The position numbers were made by a program, and so were the translations under genes. DNA of 5,377 bases from Gammaproteobacteria bacterium (lineage in GTDB: Bacteria > Pseudomonadota > Gammaproteobacteria > Pseudomonadales > Pseudohongiellaceae): positions 1 through 5,377 of the forward strand of contig JAESUV010000122.1 in assembly GCA_016762975.1 (NCBI GenBank). The letters run 5' to 3'. Within the stretch, counting starts at the first letter, position 1. Every line of letters starts with the position of its first letter. The notes under the pieces were generated by a model, which was not told the origin of the DNA, ran no database searches, and saw nothing but the letters and a program-made list of their open reading frames with translations. This document shows positions 4,358-5,377 of the stretch, one piece after another.

Positions 4358-5377
4358 ATGCATGATCTCCTAATAATCGGTGGCGGCATCAATGGAGTCG
4401 GCATTGCTGCTGATGCTGCGGGTCGCGGTTTGGATGTGGTCCTTTGCGAAAAGGCTGACCTTGCCTCCGCAACTTCATCAGGCAGTTCAAAACTTATCCA
4501 CGGTGGCTTGCGCTATCTCGAATTCTACGAATTTGGATTGGTGCGAAAGTCATTGCAAGAGCGAGAAGTACTCACCGCCGCGGCCGCACATATTATTCAG
4601 CCTCTCGCTTTTCATATTCCTCAATTACCACATTCACGAAGCTCCTGGCTTATTCGAGCTGGACTTTTTTTGTATGATAATTTGGCGCGACGTAAGCGTT
4701 TTGGGAGATCGCGCTCCATCAAGATAGATCCCAAAGGCCCACTCAATTCAGCAATTACCAGTGGCTTCGAATATTGGGACGCACAGGTAGATGATTCGCG
4801 CCTAGTTGTATTGAATGCGCGGCAGGCGAAGCAGCGCGGAGCGCAGATACTTACGCGCACAGAATGCACTGGCATGAAGTCTCTAGATAACGGCTGGCGC
4901 GTCACGCTTCACGATCATGATAGCAATACTGACACTGAAATCGATTGCAAGGTCATCGTGAATGCGACAGGGCCTTGGGTTGCCGCGCTATCTGAGCAGC
5001 TCAGCAATGAGGAGGCGGAGCATGAAATTCGCCTCGTCAAAGGCAGTCATATTGTTGTGCCACGCATGTACCCAAGCTCGCAGGCTTTTATGTTGCAGCA
5101 TCATGACGGTAGAGTGATTTTTGTAATTCCGTGGCTGCAAGACTATACGTTGATAGGGACGACTGAGGCTGAACATAAAGGTGGCCTGGAGCGTGTAGAA
5201 ATCTCTAAAGAAGAGACCAGCTATCTACTCTCGATTGTGAATTTATACTTCAAGAAGGCGATCTTGCATTCAGATATTGTGCACAGTTTTGCCGCCGTGA
5301 GACCGCTAATAGACGATGAAGAAGTAAACGCTAGTAAGGTATCGAGAGACTACAACTTAGTATTGGAAACGAATCCA
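4358..5377 (+). CDS. glpD: Glycerol-3-phosphate dehydrogenase GlpD, 3' end beyond window
   Basis: An open frame from ATG 4358 runs without a stop to the window end, giving 340 of the roughly 500 residues usual for aerobic, FAD-dependent GlpD. This inner-membrane-associated enzyme oxidises sn-glycerol 3-phosphate to dihydroxyacetone phosphate and passes electrons to quinone. The sequence follows E. coli GlpD closely: the dinucleotide fold LLIIGGGINGVGIAADAAGR (4-23), ATSSGSSKLIHGGLRYLE (38-55), GFEYWDAQVDDSRLV (about 142-156), VNATGPWV, KGSHIVVPR, FVIPW followed by LIGTTE, and AAVRPLIDD, whose Arg belongs to the substrate-site block. The frame is also open upstream to a GTG at 4295, but MHDLLIIGGG aligns with the E. 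coli N-terminus, so 4358 is preferred despite a weak ribosome-binding site. The missing part is the C-terminal cap domain. It is divergent from glpK and probably shares its control region. Confidence 0.96.
   Translation, partial: MHDLLIIGGGINGVGIAADAAGRGLDVVLCEKADLASATSSGSSKLIHGGLRYLEFYEFGLVRKSLQEREVLTAAAAHIIQPLAFHIPQLPHSRSSWLIRAGLFLYDNLARRKRFGRSRSIKIDPKGPLNSAITSGFEYWDAQVDDSRLVVLNARQAKQRGAQILTRTECTGMKSLDNGWRVTLHDHDSNTDTEIDCKVIVNATGPWVAALSEQLSNEEAEHEIRLVKGSHIVVPRMYPSSQAFMLQHHDGRVIFVIPWLQDYTLIGTTEAEHKGGLERVEISKEETSYLLSIVNLYFKKAILHSDIVHSFAAVRPLIDDEEVNASKVSRDYNLVLETNP

Noticed and set aside
4162..4378. CTAATAATC repeated near the glpK start (4162-4170) and inside the glpD start region (4370-4378)
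   Set aside because: A nine-base match in AT-rich sequence, with the second copy encoding conserved LIIG residues of GlpD, is most likely coincidence.
4380..4727. 115-codon plus-strand frame inside glpD
   Set aside because: It is a different frame of glpD; the glpD frame matches the whole dinucleotide-binding region.

Overview
The window looks like chromosomal DNA of a Gram-negative proteobacterium, most likely a gammaproteobacterium. It carries a glycerol-catabolism locus of the E. coli GlpK/GlpD type, a signal peptidase II relative, a type IV pilin-like protein and a DUF1499 membrane protein. Base composition is close to balanced. The genus cannot be read from the sequence, and no phage, plasmid, insertion sequence, CRISPR, tRNA or rRNA signal was seen.

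Layout. Positions 1-155 hold the disturbed 5' side of a plus-strand pilin-like gene whose C-terminal 143 codons (156-587) are intact. A strong bidirectional terminator (614-656) separates it from a minus-strand cluster. That cluster is transcribed from about 4243 down to 680: glpK (glycerol kinase), a histidine-phosphatase gene, a DUF1499 membrane-protein gene and a divergent lspA-like gene. The first three genes are separated by only 2 nt each, which indicates an operon with likely translational coupling. The lspA-like gene follows after 42 nt. A 197-bp divergent control region (4161-4357) separates glpK from glpD (FAD-dependent glycerol-3-phosphate dehydrogenase), which runs rightward off the window after 340 codons.

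How the genes work together. GlpK phosphorylates glycerol to sn-glycerol 3-phosphate, and GlpD oxidises that to dihydroxyacetone phosphate while feeding electrons to the quinone pool. No glycerol facilitator (glpF) or repressor (glpR) lies in the window. The roles of the phosphatase, the DUF1499 protein and the LspA-like protein in this operon are not established.

Most notable points: the LspA-like protein keeps both catalytic aspartates but lacks the conserved Asp and Lys of its first membrane segment. GlpK lacks the residues used in E. coli for fructose-1,6-bisphosphate and EIIA-Glc control. The pilin-like gene has lost reading-frame continuity just before its PGD-like motif. I did not find a convincing wholly new system; the most unusual feature is the gene content of the glpK operon.
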